This document shows, piece after piece, positions 13,443 through 25,110 of a DNA stretch of 64,000 nucleotides. The DNA is from Styela clava. Its lineage: Eukaryota; Chordata; Ascidiacea; Stolidobranchia; Styelidae. Position 1 is the first letter of the stretch; each line of letters starts with the position of its first letter. The translations under genes were made by a program, and so were the position numbers. The stretch is from NCBI RefSeq assembly GCF_964204865.1, contig NC_135257.1:930001-994000 (forward strand), read 5' to 3'. Below the pieces are notes generated by a model. It saw only the letters and a program-made list of their open reading frames with translations. It was not told where the DNA came from and made no database searches.

Positions 13443-15693
13443 ATGAATGATGTTGTACCGTATCCAGTGACTGAGAAGGGGGCAAGAAAACCAAAATGTG
13501 CGAGGTGCAGAAACCATGGTGTAATCGCATGGCTTAAGGGTCATAAGAGACATTGTCCATACAAAGAATGCTCTTGTGCTAAATGTGGACTCATTGTAGA
13601 AAGACAAAGAGTTATGGCGGCACAGGTAAAGTACTGTATTAAAAATAGTTGACATGTTAACCATCAGTGGTGGGATTCAAATTTTTTGTCAGCCGGTTCT
13701 TTCACAAAAGTCATATTTTCAGCCGGTTCTGTTACAAACAGAACATTGACAGTAACCAATAATGCTAACCGTCTCATAAAATTGCGCGAGACGGTTCTAT
13801 AGAACTGGTGCGAACCGGCTGAATCCCACCCCTGATGTTAACTCGATTTCAATGCAGATGATTAATTTTGCTGATAAATGAAACAGTTAAGCTTCAAATG
13901 CTTGGATTTTACAACATTTTCTCTATACAATGTGTCGCAGAATTGTGTTCTATTTACCTAAAGATCTTTGTTGTTACTGAATTCGAAATCAAAAGTTTAT
14001 TAGCCTACTTAGAAGCTCGTTTAAACATATATATGTGCTTACTTAAAACTCAAAAACGCCACCAGAAACTCCGCCTCAACCAATTGTGGCGTATGCAAAG
14101 TCGTCTGATTTTATTCTTACACTCTACGTTCCAGGTGGCCCTTAAACGACAACAGGCGGCTGAAGATGCGATAGCTTTGGGACTTCGACTTTCAACATCA
14201 TCTCCTGCCGATGAAAAACTTGGGTTTTTGCCGCCAGGGCCAATTATTATGTCTGAGAAGAAAGATATAATGGGATCAGGTGAAAAAATTTGTTAATCTA
14301 ACGATTCCTAACAAAAAACTTCAAATGTATTTAGACAAATGTTTGTTCGCATTTTGCGAATAATTTTCAATTTTGAAGATACTAAATACTTGTATTTCTT
14401 TAGGAAGAATAACTACTCTTAATATTCATAATGTTGAAATGATGTTTGTCTTTTGTACAAAAAATAGTGAAGATTGTTATGTGTGTATTAAATTCATTTC
14501 ATATTGTTCTAGTTTTTCATATTTTCAAGATGCGCAATTCTGGGTTATGAACTGTTTATCATGAATGTAACAGATTTGAAATTGTGCCAAATTTTACGTT
14601 GTTATCCCAAATAAATTATTATAGTATACATTTAACATTTATAAATATCATAAGAATGTTGTATTTGGCCATTATATGGCCGCTTAAAGTCGTAAAATCA
14701 ATGTTTAATTATGCATCAAACTTGATATATGCATAAATTATGTTAGATAAATTATTGTATACTATCCCCATTAATTAAGGCGACAGTAGTGAAGAAGAAA
14801 AGTGGGAGATTACTACAAAAAGAAATTCACCTAGAGAATGTGACAAACCACATACGACTATGAGTGTTGCGGATAATCCACGCAAACGAAAGCGATCCGA
14901 AATAGCATGTGACAAGAAATGTGACAACAAACTTGATGTGACCAATTCAATTGCTTACTCGTTTAGGCCTGGTAAACTTTCACCTATACAAATATTAAAA
15001 CGTCTTTTCAAGATGGAATCTGAAACGGTTTTGGAACTCGTGTTACAAGGATGTGAAGGAGACTTGGTCAAAGCAATCGAACATTTTCTTTCCGTACCCG
15101 AATGTATCAAACAAAATGAGAACCACACTGGAAAAGGAACCGCTAATAAGGTATCTTATAGCAAAGAATCATTTTCCCCAAGCACTAGAGGCCCGTTGTT
15201 GGTTTCACATTCTTCAGTTGCAGAAGACGAAATATCAGTTTCTAAAACTGTTCCATCCAAATCAGTGAATTCATCGCCAGTAAACAACTACCGCGATACT
15301 TTATTCTGTCCTTGGAATTATTCAAAAATTCCAAAACCTTCTATTGAAGAAATAAGATTGGGGTTCGAGGAGTCGTTGAAAAAGATACGGAGTAAAAGCC
15401 CGGATTCGTTATCGTGTGATCTTCAAACGGGGATGGAGCTACCTAAACAATATTTACCTTATTTACAACAAGACGTAAACAATACTAATTTGAACCCATT
15501 TAAATTGAATGGCAATGCCATGCAAAACCAGATTTTAAACATTGGTCGGGACCCTGTTCTAGGCAGTTATAGGAACTTATTTCCACCAGCTCACAGCATT
15601 CGATCCAGTATACCCCTTCGATTTAATCAGGCTTTCCTTGAGAATGAAATAAATCGTTCAAACTGCGTTAGACATCTCTCAAGCTTCTATTAG
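13443..15693 (+). CDS. dmrt: Dmrt transcription factor with DM and DMA domains
   Basis: Nuclear zinc-binding transcription factor of the Doublesex/Mab-3 family. Three exons: 13443-13625, 14135-14279 and 14780-15693; phases join to an open frame of 413 residues. The DM domain spans about residues 16-62, with the intertwined zinc ligands C19, C22, H34, C38, C43, C45 and C48, followed by the recognition helix [20 protein letters not shown]. That helix crosses the exon 1/2 junction, a common intron position in this family. A basic PRKRKR stretch lies near residues 143-148. A DMA (UBA-like) domain follows at about 177-213, from [10 protein letters not shown] to AIEHFL. DM plus DMA places it in the DMRT3/4/5/93B group, not DMRT1/2. 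The helix ending [10 protein letters not shown] resembles Dmrt93B/DMD-4 more than DMRTA, but I could not align it. The C-terminal 200 residues are low in recognisable motifs. Intron 1 holds a hAT-type MITE. Confidence 0.93.
13665..13834. mobile_element. hAT-type MITE in Dmrt intron 1
   Basis: 170-bp element with terminal inverted repeats: left CAGTGGTGGGATTCA, right TGAATCCCACCCCTG. A second inverted pair (AGCCGGTTC/GAACCGGCT) lies just inside. The CAGNGGTG ends are typical of hAT transposons. An 8-bp direct repeat ATGTTAAC lies at 13654-13661 and at 13835-13842; the left copy is 3 bp away from the TIR, so the target duplication is slightly imperfect. There is no coding capacity. Confidence 0.8.
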
Positions 15694-18108
15694 ATATATA
15701 TATTTTATCAATGAAAGATTCGTTTTGTAGACGCTTGAAATATGAAGGCATATAGAGGCAACATGATGTATAAACGCCGCATTTATTCCGCGCTAAAATG
15801 ACTCATTTTATCAATATATAATTGCAATGAGATGTTCAAAAATGTTGGATGTTTGAGATAAGCAAGCTATTGCTTCTCCTATGTCAACCAATAACTAACA
15901 ACTGACTTATATTATATATCGCAAAAATGAACGTATATTCATCTCCTACGAATACTTGTAGTTACTTGCAACTCTTCGATCATATTTCACGTTATCATAT
16001 TTAATCTTGCTCAAAAAGAGAAATAACACTGCTAATTTTGTTTATCAACTAACCCACTGTTTCCCAACCTTTTTCAGTTCGCGACCCACTATGAGATAAT
16101 GATATATAAAAAAAAAGAAACAATTGATCCCAATGAAATATATTAATAATGCGGAAAACACATTGTGCTTTTGGCTCAAAGTCATTTCTTGCCCTAATGA
16201 AACCACATTTTGTGGCTTACAGCCTTACAAGAACCAAACGAAGTTAGGACGTTAAAATAAAGTATATTAACCCTGTTTAGTCAGTACTTGAAATGCAACT
16301 CATCGGACATAAGATTATCAACTATTGTCTACACGAATTCAACAAATTACTAATCTGCCTAATAGCCTACCAGGTATAGACCCTACCTACAGTACTGAAA
16401 TTATTAGCGAGACACAAAGCATAATTCTGATTGTTACATGTTTCATAATTGTTACGTAATGATAATGCCACAGTTTCTCGATCTAATGGAGAACTTGAAT
16501 GTAAAATTCTGAAATACTTCATGACCCATCTTGAATAGCTCCGAGACCCACTGTTTGGGAAGCAATTAGCTACAATATTGGCGAATCAACAAATTGTCTG
16601 ATCATTATTATTTGCAAGTAATTATATACTGAGTAACTACTGATTTGTTTACGCCAGTGTTGTGGACTCTTACAGGAAGGCAATGTAATTTTGATGGTGC
16701 ACTTGCGTTGTTCAATATTTCAGAGTGTTAGATTAACAGCTCTGTATAATAGAACAGTTTACATTTTTGTGAAAACAAGTTGCTGTGGATTTCAGAATCG
16801 GATGTTATTTATCAATTATAATGCGATTAATATGTTTTGTATTTTGATGTACTAGCTTTATATCAGACTCTTTACTGAGCCTGTGAGTTTGCCATGGACC
16901 TCGATCTCATTCCAAATAAATGAGATGTTTATTGTGTTGAATTTCCGAAATGCGAATATTTTTGGGATTAATAACAAAACGAAATATCACCAGATAAATC
17001 ATAAGCCCCAAACATCTGGATTAAATGATATTTTAAATGTCATCTGTCGTTGTCATTGGCATATTTGCCTTTATGTAACTATTTATTTTTGGCGTAAAAT
17101 TAATGAAATGTATAATGATCGAGATTGTATTATTTTTTTAGTAGCAACCACACATACAATTTATAATTCTAAACGAGTCGTTAAATTGTATAATCGAACA
17201 TCTACTATAGTGCGGTGCCACTTTCCACTGTCATATTTTGGGTAGTCTGTCGTGGCCCATCACGTGCTTTCATCATTTGTATTTGCATTTTTTGTAAATT
17301 TGTACTATTCTCGCCAATTTAATCTTGATCAAATGAAAAATACCATATATGGTGCCACTTCTATATAATTTCCGTTTTGATATAATATCAATACAATCAG
17401 CACAATATTTTTTTAAGTGCTCATTTCAATGTTCCGCAATCGTATCGTCAAAAACCGGAAAGATCAATTAGGCGTTCACAATGAAAATACCACCTAAGCG
17501 ACCTTATGCACTCAGCGGTTTGACACTTCTGAATGAGTTCAATATGATTTTGATCATTGTGTTCTAAATAACTATTACTAAATAAAGAAAAGTAATGCAG
17601 CAATACCTGGCATTAAAGAAAGTGTTACTAAAAATAGCTATTTCAATTTTTCGAAGTTTCATATATTCAATATATCTATACTAATACTCAATATCAAGTA
17701 TGCTTTATTGACGAAAAAATAAAAATAGTTCGGATAACTTTCAATTTTAAGAAAAAAGTATTTGTAGTAAGGTTCAAAATTTAATTATTTTGTAATGAGA
17801 AAAAATGTAAATACTTATAACAGAGGTTCTGAAATCTGATATTTTTTTCTGAATAAATACTAATTAATACTAATTTAGAAAACCAGACAAGATGACAAAT
17901 TTCTCAAATCCGAACCAGATTCGGCAAATTATATAGCATAGTTCAATGTTTAATGCATCTTTTCCGTGTGCGTTACAGTTCTGTATGGTCCGACTTTTCC
18001 TTATTATTAGTTTCTGTAGACAAAATATAAGTAAATAGTATAAAAAACAATAATCGCAAATATCTAAAGTTTTTTGAACCAAATGTGAAGTACACGCATC
18101 AATAAACA
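15694..18108. other. Intergenic between convergent Dmrt and GH-like genes
   Basis: Holds the 3' ends of two convergent genes. Apart from the possible old hAT-type element at 16055-16566, I see nothing recognisable. The open frame 16883-17245 has no family resemblance. Confidence 0.5.
16055..16566. mobile_element. Possible decayed hAT-type element
   Basis: Left end CACTGTTTCCCAACC followed by a 'CGCGACCCAC' motif, and right end GACCCACTGTTTGGGAAGC, look like the two ends of a hAT element with TTTCCCAA.. TIRs and a short inner GACCC block. The inverted match is imperfect and no 8-bp target duplication was found, so the ends are tentative. Confidence 0.35.
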
Positions 18109-21100
18109 CTATTTTGTATTAAAGATTGTACTTTTCTTTCTCTTTGGTGCTTTAGCGTCTATGATAGCAGTTGCCGAAGCATAAGGTCCAACTGTCAAGT
18201 CAAATTCAATTTCTGGTCCTGTTTTGACCCCGTCTTCCACGTCATACACGTCGTAATTGAGTAATTTTTCAGTTAACAAAGCTCTGTATGGTTTATTAGC
18301 AGTAATTGATACCGTTCCGTTATTGTAAGTAACGATTCTTGCTGTAATATGAAAATAAAAGAATTATTTCATTAGTTCCCTACGTCTAAGTTTGTGAGAT
18401 GATTATATGAATTTTATTGATATTTTTCATTGTTTACTTTTTGTATATGGAAATCGAAAAGCAACGTACGCATATGATGATGTCAATTATATACTGCTGT
18501 CATTACAAATTGACAATCTACCCAAGCATTGTGAATGCATGTGAGTCGCGGATTTTGAAATTGCTTCTCCTGTTAAATTAATCATCTGCATCAACCTGTA
18601 GATCAGTCCTATTTATAATATATTATGGACAACCGAGAGTACCAGCTACCGAGTTGGAGATTCCTTCCCCTCATCATTGACCTTACATTTTTGTATATCC
18701 CATAAGTCAATCCCCCGCAGGCTAAAGCTTCTTTCGCAAACTTTTGGGGAGAAGTTTGTGACAGCCACAACTACTCGAAGCTTGGATTTGACGCTTTTGA
18801 AAGCGGAGATATAGCAGTCATCCGTATTTTTCCATTGTTTTCGAATTGGATAGGTTTCTGAAAATTTGATCAAGTGATTATTTTCTACAAAATGCAAAGA
18901 TGGAAGGATGATTTATAAGTCAAGTAGTGAGAGACCATTACAATAATGATAGGGGGTTTCTGAAATAATGATAAAAACCATAAAGTGCATAGAATAGCAA
19001 TAAATAGAAATATTTAATTATGCAACATCGACATTAAACTAGAAGTGTACTACATAATAAGTTAAAACAGTATGTAGTTTGTGGCTGTGAAATTTCAATG
19101 TTCACGCAGAGATGACTAAAAGAGTGAATGGGACCTCAATATTTGAATAACTGGTGGTTATTGTGCTATAATATTTTTTTACATATAATTTTATAGAAAG
19201 ATTAATTGTAAGATAGAATGCTTCACCATTAGTCAGGTATGGAAGTAATGATTCAAACGCAGCTAAAATTTGCTTCGGTCTTTCATCACGATCTATCAAT
19301 CCGTCGCAAGTTCGTTCCCACCATTGATCAGCACCCTGATTGTAAACAACCCAAGGAAGTCCATGGGATAACTGAATTGTCAGACCAGCCAACATACGCA
19401 CGGCTACGAAAAAAATAGAAATATATTTAAATCTAAAACAAACCAGAAATTATTGTGTTGAACAAAATTGACACTAGATTTTGAATTGATTAAAATAATT
19501 GAAATATATTTAAATCTAAAACAAAGCAGAAATTATTGTGTTGAACAAAATTGACACCAAATTTTGAATTGATTACAGTATTTAGTTTTCAATTGCTTGC
19601 ATATAAGTTGCAACATCGAAGCTGAGAAATTACATCGCTGTAACTGGATATCTTAAAAGTAAACAGAGTTGATTGCCAAGTATCTCAATTATCTACTCGG
19701 TTCGACCTATGACTTCTACAGATTCTCTCTAGCTCATTCATGTACCACCACAGTAAAATCATGTAAATAACGAACGTGACATTAACATTCAATCAAAAAG
19801 TTGAAGGCGTGGGGGAATTTATAGAAATAATGTTATTGTATATTTTTACACGGGTACATATGTGTTAATTAGTTCAATGTTACATTTGTGAATCATCAAT
19901 ATTGATACTACATGTCAAGTTTTATTCATTGTCTAGAATTGGGCAAAGATGTTTCACCCATACTTGAATGGTTATGTGAAACTTAATATATATATATATT
20001 CTGAAATATTCTTGCTTATCCGGAAACTAAGCACTTGACTGGTAACTCATTTGGGCAATATTATGTTTTAGATTTTGACAAATGATACAATATTTTGAAA
20101 CATGCAACTCAAAGTTGATGACTTCATGTAAAACAATCGAATATTGAGGTTGAACTTGCGTTTTGCAATGAACCAGAAAACAAATTTCCGAACTTTTTCA
20201 ATCTATTGTTATCACAAAACACACAAAACGATATTCAAATGACAATTGCATTAAATTAATGCAACTAAAAATATCAAACCATTTCCCCTGCCCAAATAAA
20301 ATATTACCTAAAATTATTAGACTTTTTATGACTGATTAGGAGTATGACTATTAGTTAAGTAATTGACAGTTACAATCGACAATCGACATTTAAATTAGGT
20401 TAGGTTATTAGACCACTTCGTAAAACCCAATTGTGCCGTCATTTCGACACCGCTAAAATTTCCAGTGGGCTAAGATATCGCATATACCTACCATACCATG
20501 GAGTCTGAGCCAGGCAATCTTTTAAAATCATGTGACCAGTTCTTTGATATTTATCGTCATAACATTTATAAATATTTCCATTAAATCGCATTCCATCTAC
20601 TTCGATATCATTTGTACCGTTGTAGAAAAATTCAGTAACTACTACACGTTTAGGTTCCCAGTCTGCTGGTAAAATGTTCTGAAAAAATGGAAAATAAGGA
20701 TGGATTGCAATTAGTATTTGAGATAAGGTCTTAAGAGTCGTTTGGCTAAATTGTTGTTGTTGTCGTTTTCAGTACTTGGAGATGGTTGTGGCTGCTGGAA
20801 GGTTATTACATTTATTTTGCAAGTTTCCTTGGGTCTTATGGGGCTCAATATTTTACACAAAACCTATGTAAATTGGGATACCTAATGGCTATTTTGATTG
20901 AAAGTTCTTAAACAAATTTTAGTGTAAGACGCATTGCTTAGACTCGGTACTACCCATTGGACCTTCGTGGGAGTATATATGAGCGTTGCTCTCTTGTTAT
21001 ATACAGATTAATATTCTTATTCTTATTCGAGTCAATTCACGAATTAGTTACAATGGAAAAAAACTCGATTCCGAACTTCTGTTTATCCGGAATCTAGGTG

Positions 21101-23133
21101 GCGCAAAAATTATACTAATCTTGCATCAGAACTTGGATGTTGTCTGAAATATCACGAATGTTTAATACTTGTATATCATCTCTCAATTTTTCCGCCATAT
21201 GTTGAACGTCAAGCAAAGATCCACCGTTGTCAGGGATGTGGGTTGTAATTGCATGTAACTTGTCGTATGCCTCCTTGTCTTCGGCTGTTTGTTAGATATA
21301 TATATAGACAAAATTATTATTCAATGTTTCATAAGAATATGTATATATATGTGACTGATTGGCCAACATATAATTTCATTTCGCTTCTATGCTGGAGGTA
21401 CGGTATCAACTCCAGTGATATTGGTCGTATGCATCTACAAGTGTTTCAACGTATGAGAGTTGAAATTTCAATAGAGATTGTAGGGTTACTTTGTTGTAGT
21501 GAGTGGTACATAAATAAAAATAGCATACCCAACTTTTTCAAATATGGACGAAGCTGTCCTGGGTAGTCCACTCCTGGACACATTATTTTGACTTTATCTT
21601 CAGTTAGCCCGCGTGCATCTAATTCTTCTCGAGTTTTCTTTACTAAATAAGTGTATTGCTCCGGTGCTACATACAATTCCTCTTTACTGGCAATAGCAGG
21701 GCGATCGATCATTTCTATATATGGCAAGCTTGTACCTTAAAATAACACGATCTTGAAATGCTGATTACCATTGTTTAGAAATGATTTTAAAATCACCGAC
21801 TGCGGCAAGAACTAACAATGAGGCTGTTGGCTATATATTCTGAATGCAGCGTGTTCGGCAACTTCCCTTTTTGGTTTGAATTGATGCTCGCACTTACCGG
21901 TTGCCAGTCAGCTACATCTTACATAGCGTGAGGTGGTTGCATGGTAAATCGTAATCGAGAATTTTGGCACGGAGAATCAAATTTGGGCAGTCTGTAGTTA
22001 TTAATTAGTCAATACATACGTAGCCTTTTCCCGATGATATTAATTTTAGATCATTACATTTCATTTGCAGAAGCTATATAGATTGGTCGTACCAAATGAT
22101 GTGGAAATGTTAACAGAAGACGCAAAAAACTTGGCAAGATCATCTCTTCTGTCCCAATCCAAAGTATTGTAGTAATAAACACTTTCATCGTATTCCTTCC
22201 CTTCCTGAAACAAAGAAATATTGATTAGCTAATTTTACTCGTATTTGTATAGAAGTTATAACTTACTGCGTAATTGTTGATATACTCACCTCTTCGGCTT
22301 TTTTCTTTGCTCTGTATTCCTTTTGTTGGTAAGCCAGGGAGTATGCTTCAGGCACGCCAAGAAATTTTCCGATGACTTGTATTGATGCATTTCTATGGAT
22401 TTCACTGGTTTCCTACGTTTGAATAGAAAGGATTTACAAGAAAAAAAAGACCATGACGTCTGCACACCCCGGCAGAACTTTGTATTTCTAATTCAGTATT
22501 GATTCCAACATTTCTATTTATCACCAATACTACCAAACCGCATGTGATATTTATCGATGAAACCCTCACAACAAGCGCAATTCAATTTGTAACAGAAAGA
22601 ATCGCCAAAGCAATGTCAGCTTCCATTTCCAAAGAAAAACAGAAAGAGCCTGCTTTTAATTTAATATTCATTTACCCTCATCGTAGTTTTTTTATCTTGC
22701 AAATTTCTGTAGATGGATTTCACCCACATGTCCATACGTTCGTCGTCTGCTTCCCAAGGAGCCGGGGCCGACGACGAAACTTCCCATAACGTTGGCCAAT
22801 GGCCGGTGTTGAAAACTGGACCCAGGCTTTTGATAATTTTCTTGTATCTGATAATTTAAGTTTGAAAAATTGTTAACCAACTTTAAAATTGAATAATACT
22901 TTGAAACACCAAATATTTACAAATATATGACAAATACATTTAATTCAGAAGTTAACTAACCGTTTTGGCCCCCAGTCCCAAAATTTAACTCCAAACCGGA
23001 TCGGCCATTGGTCATCTACATCATTGATGTCAACTTCATAGAAAGTATCGGATTCTACATTTTCTTCGCATTCGCCAAAGTGTGAAGTTAACACAATCAG
23101 GACAAAAATGACAAAACAAACTCTTCTCAACAT
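18109..23133 (-). CDS. Secreted clan GH-A glycoside hydrolase-like protein
   Basis: Exons in transcript order: 23133-22961, 22847-22676, 22412-22290, 22204-22093, 21735-21529, 21284-21169, 20678-20492, 19403-19227, 18341-18109. Phases close into a 499-residue protein. A hydrophobic N-terminus (residues 1-20) is a signal peptide, so the protein is secreted or lysosomal. I chose ATG 23133 because it opens directly into that peptide. The central region reads like an (alpha/beta)8 barrel of clan GH-A: strand-4 region PYIEMIDRPA (198-207), strand-7 nucleophile motif VVVTEF with E317, and the late block GLIDRDERPKQIL (398-410), equivalent to 'GL.D..G.PKP' in these enzymes. A C-terminal beta-rich region follows (about 423-490). 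The acid/base motif normally reads N-E-P but here is D204-R205-P206. The family number and substrate are unknown. The exon 6 donor is ambiguous: a later in-frame GT would add 12 residues. Confidence 0.75.
19418..19583. repeat. 83-bp tandem duplication in an intron
   Basis: Two adjacent copies (19418-19500 and 19501-about 19583) of an AT-rich 83-bp unit starting GAAATATATTTAAATC, with only a few differences. They lie in the last but one intron of the GH-like gene. Confidence 0.85.
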
Positions 23134-23689
23134 TTCGCCCAACAAAAGTTAGAATATACTTAACAGTTATTTTCCTATAGAAGATCGCATACACGATTAT
23201 ACTACCCACACGCGCAGTTACCGCAATATTTTGCTTTATTTTAATGGATTGAAGCCGAAAATATAACTCGACGTTTTTTTTTATGAAATATTGTGTGTTT
23301 ATATATAATAATTCATCGTAACCAGCGCACATGAAAGAATGTGCAAGTATTCGCTCAGATACAATTATAGCATTATAAATCGCCCTGAAGAACTAGCCTA
23401 CTTGTACTTCTTACGACGTACAGGCCTCACTTACAATTATACTGATTTTCATAAATGTGTTGGCAGTGATGTAGTGAAAACCTCTCGAAACACGTGTCCA
23501 TACAGTGGGAAAGTAACAGCTTGGCAGAAAGATAACTCCATTACGTCACGATCATACATACGCTAGCTTGTAACTTCTTTATTTATTTTGTGAACTGCGT
23601 TTAGTGGTTGGTAAACGTTGCTGACGGTGCTTAGTGAAACGCATATGAAGGTGAAACTACATTGAAGTGTGTTACTACTTCACAAAATT

Positions 23690-23885
23690 AACCGTACATT
23701 TGAACCCATACATTTGCACCCGTATATCCGCGGGTTAAATCTATATGAGGGTTCTAAAATCCGTGGGTTAGAGTAAGTATGGGTTCAAATATCCGTAAAA
23801 ATAAAAAAAAATTCCATGGGTGCAATAGTATGCAGGTGCAATTGTCGTGGGTTCAAATGTACGTGGGTTCAAATGTAAGGGAACC
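23690..23885 (+). mobile_element. MITE family M9, copy 1 (degenerate)
   Basis: Related to the other three copies along its length: ACATTTGAACCCA near the left, ATATCCGCGGGTT, TGCAATAGTATGCAGGTGCAA, and GGTTCAAATGTA ending in GGGAACC. The left terminus has lost the GGTGAC end and no target duplication is visible. Confidence 0.8.
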
Positions 23886-24018
23886 GTTTGTTTCGAATGA
23901 AAGCCGTCATGTTACCTGTCCGGTGTTATGTTGGTCGGCTTCACTTTGTCCCCGGGTCAAACGTTATTGACTTTCTTCATACACTCGTCGATTATCACTG
24001 CATTAGTATATATTTGAC

Positions 24019-24221
24019 GGTGACAGTACATTTGAACCTATGTACATTTGAACCCATGTGTATATCCGCGGGTTCAATCTATATGCGGGTGCTAAAACCC
24101 ATGGGTTAGGGTGAGTATGGGTTCCAATATCCGTAAAACAAAAAAATTTCCATAGGTGCAATAGTATGCAGGTGCAATTGTCATGGGTTCAAATGTACGT
24201 GGGTTCAAATGTAATGGAACC
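24019..24221 (+). mobile_element. MITE family M9, copy 2 with 9-bp TSD
   Basis: 203 bp, from GGTGACAGTACATTTGAACC to GGTTCAAATGTAATGGAACC; the ends are imperfect inverted repeats of about 22 bp. A perfect 9-bp direct repeat ATATTTGAC flanks it (24010-24018 and 24222-24230). There is no open frame. Internal GGGTTCAAAT / ATTTGAACCC motifs recur. Confidence 0.9.
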
Positions 24222-25110
24222 ATATTTGACTAATCTACGCAATTGGTCGACTGCGATATGACAGTAAATAACAGTCTTGTGTAAACGGCAGTATTTACAC
24301 TCTCGTGCCTCTCAGGAACTGCGCCACATGATCAGCAATATTATCCATGTTTTACGCGTGAATTTGTTAGTCGCGAGACCTTTTACTCATAAAATTCCCA
24401 TTTATATACAGTGGACAAATACTCGTAGTCGTACTGCCGGGCGAGAATTGCTTTATAGTTAATATATCACCCAGTGTAAAAAATTCAACTGTATCTTTAC
24501 AGCGGCGCATATACCTGAGCAGTTTTAATAATATGGTATCTATGCCAAAAGAATGAGATTCGATGCAATATATTACAATATTTATTCCACGTTTGTAATG
24601 AAGAATATTGGATTTCATTTAAATAGAACAACATTTAGATTGGTGGCATCAGATCACGTCGTTGAAGAATAAAAAAAATGTTATATAAATTGGTTTGTCA
24701 AATTTTGTTTATTGGATTTTGGCGAGTGGTTGCTATAGAATGGACTTAACGGTCCTACCGATCGACGTTGATTTAATTAACATCATAAAATACAGATAGC
24801 GTGATGAAAAACATAGTTATTTAATGTTTCCGTGGTTAATTTTATCCTCGGTTTCCAACGTTTACGTCGTCAATGATATGGACTGCTTAGTCATAGCGTA
24901 AACACGTGCAGGGTAAACGGAGTATAACTCTATTCTGATTATCATTCGCAGGTTTCCAGTAGCAAAGACCACGATTTATCATTCTCCTACCATTACTCCC
25001 GACACTGCTATTTTCTAGATTCTAGACCACAATCGCGGTCACCAGAACAGCATGATATATCAATTTGTATTTTTATTATAAATTGCAGATTATACTTACT
25101 ACTTTATAGA

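Larger units (their letters stand above)
23134..25110. other. Intergenic between divergent GH-like and alkaline phosphatase genes
   Basis: About 2 kb separating two divergently transcribed genes; it must hold both promoters. Two copies of the 9-bp-TSD MITE family (23690-23885 and 24019-24221) take up a fifth of it. No clear TATA or initiator element could be assigned. Confidence 0.5.

Noticed and set aside
24106..24122. Telomere-like TTAGGGTGAGTATGGG
   Set aside because: Occurs once per M9 MITE copy at the same internal place, so it is part of the element and not a telomeric array.
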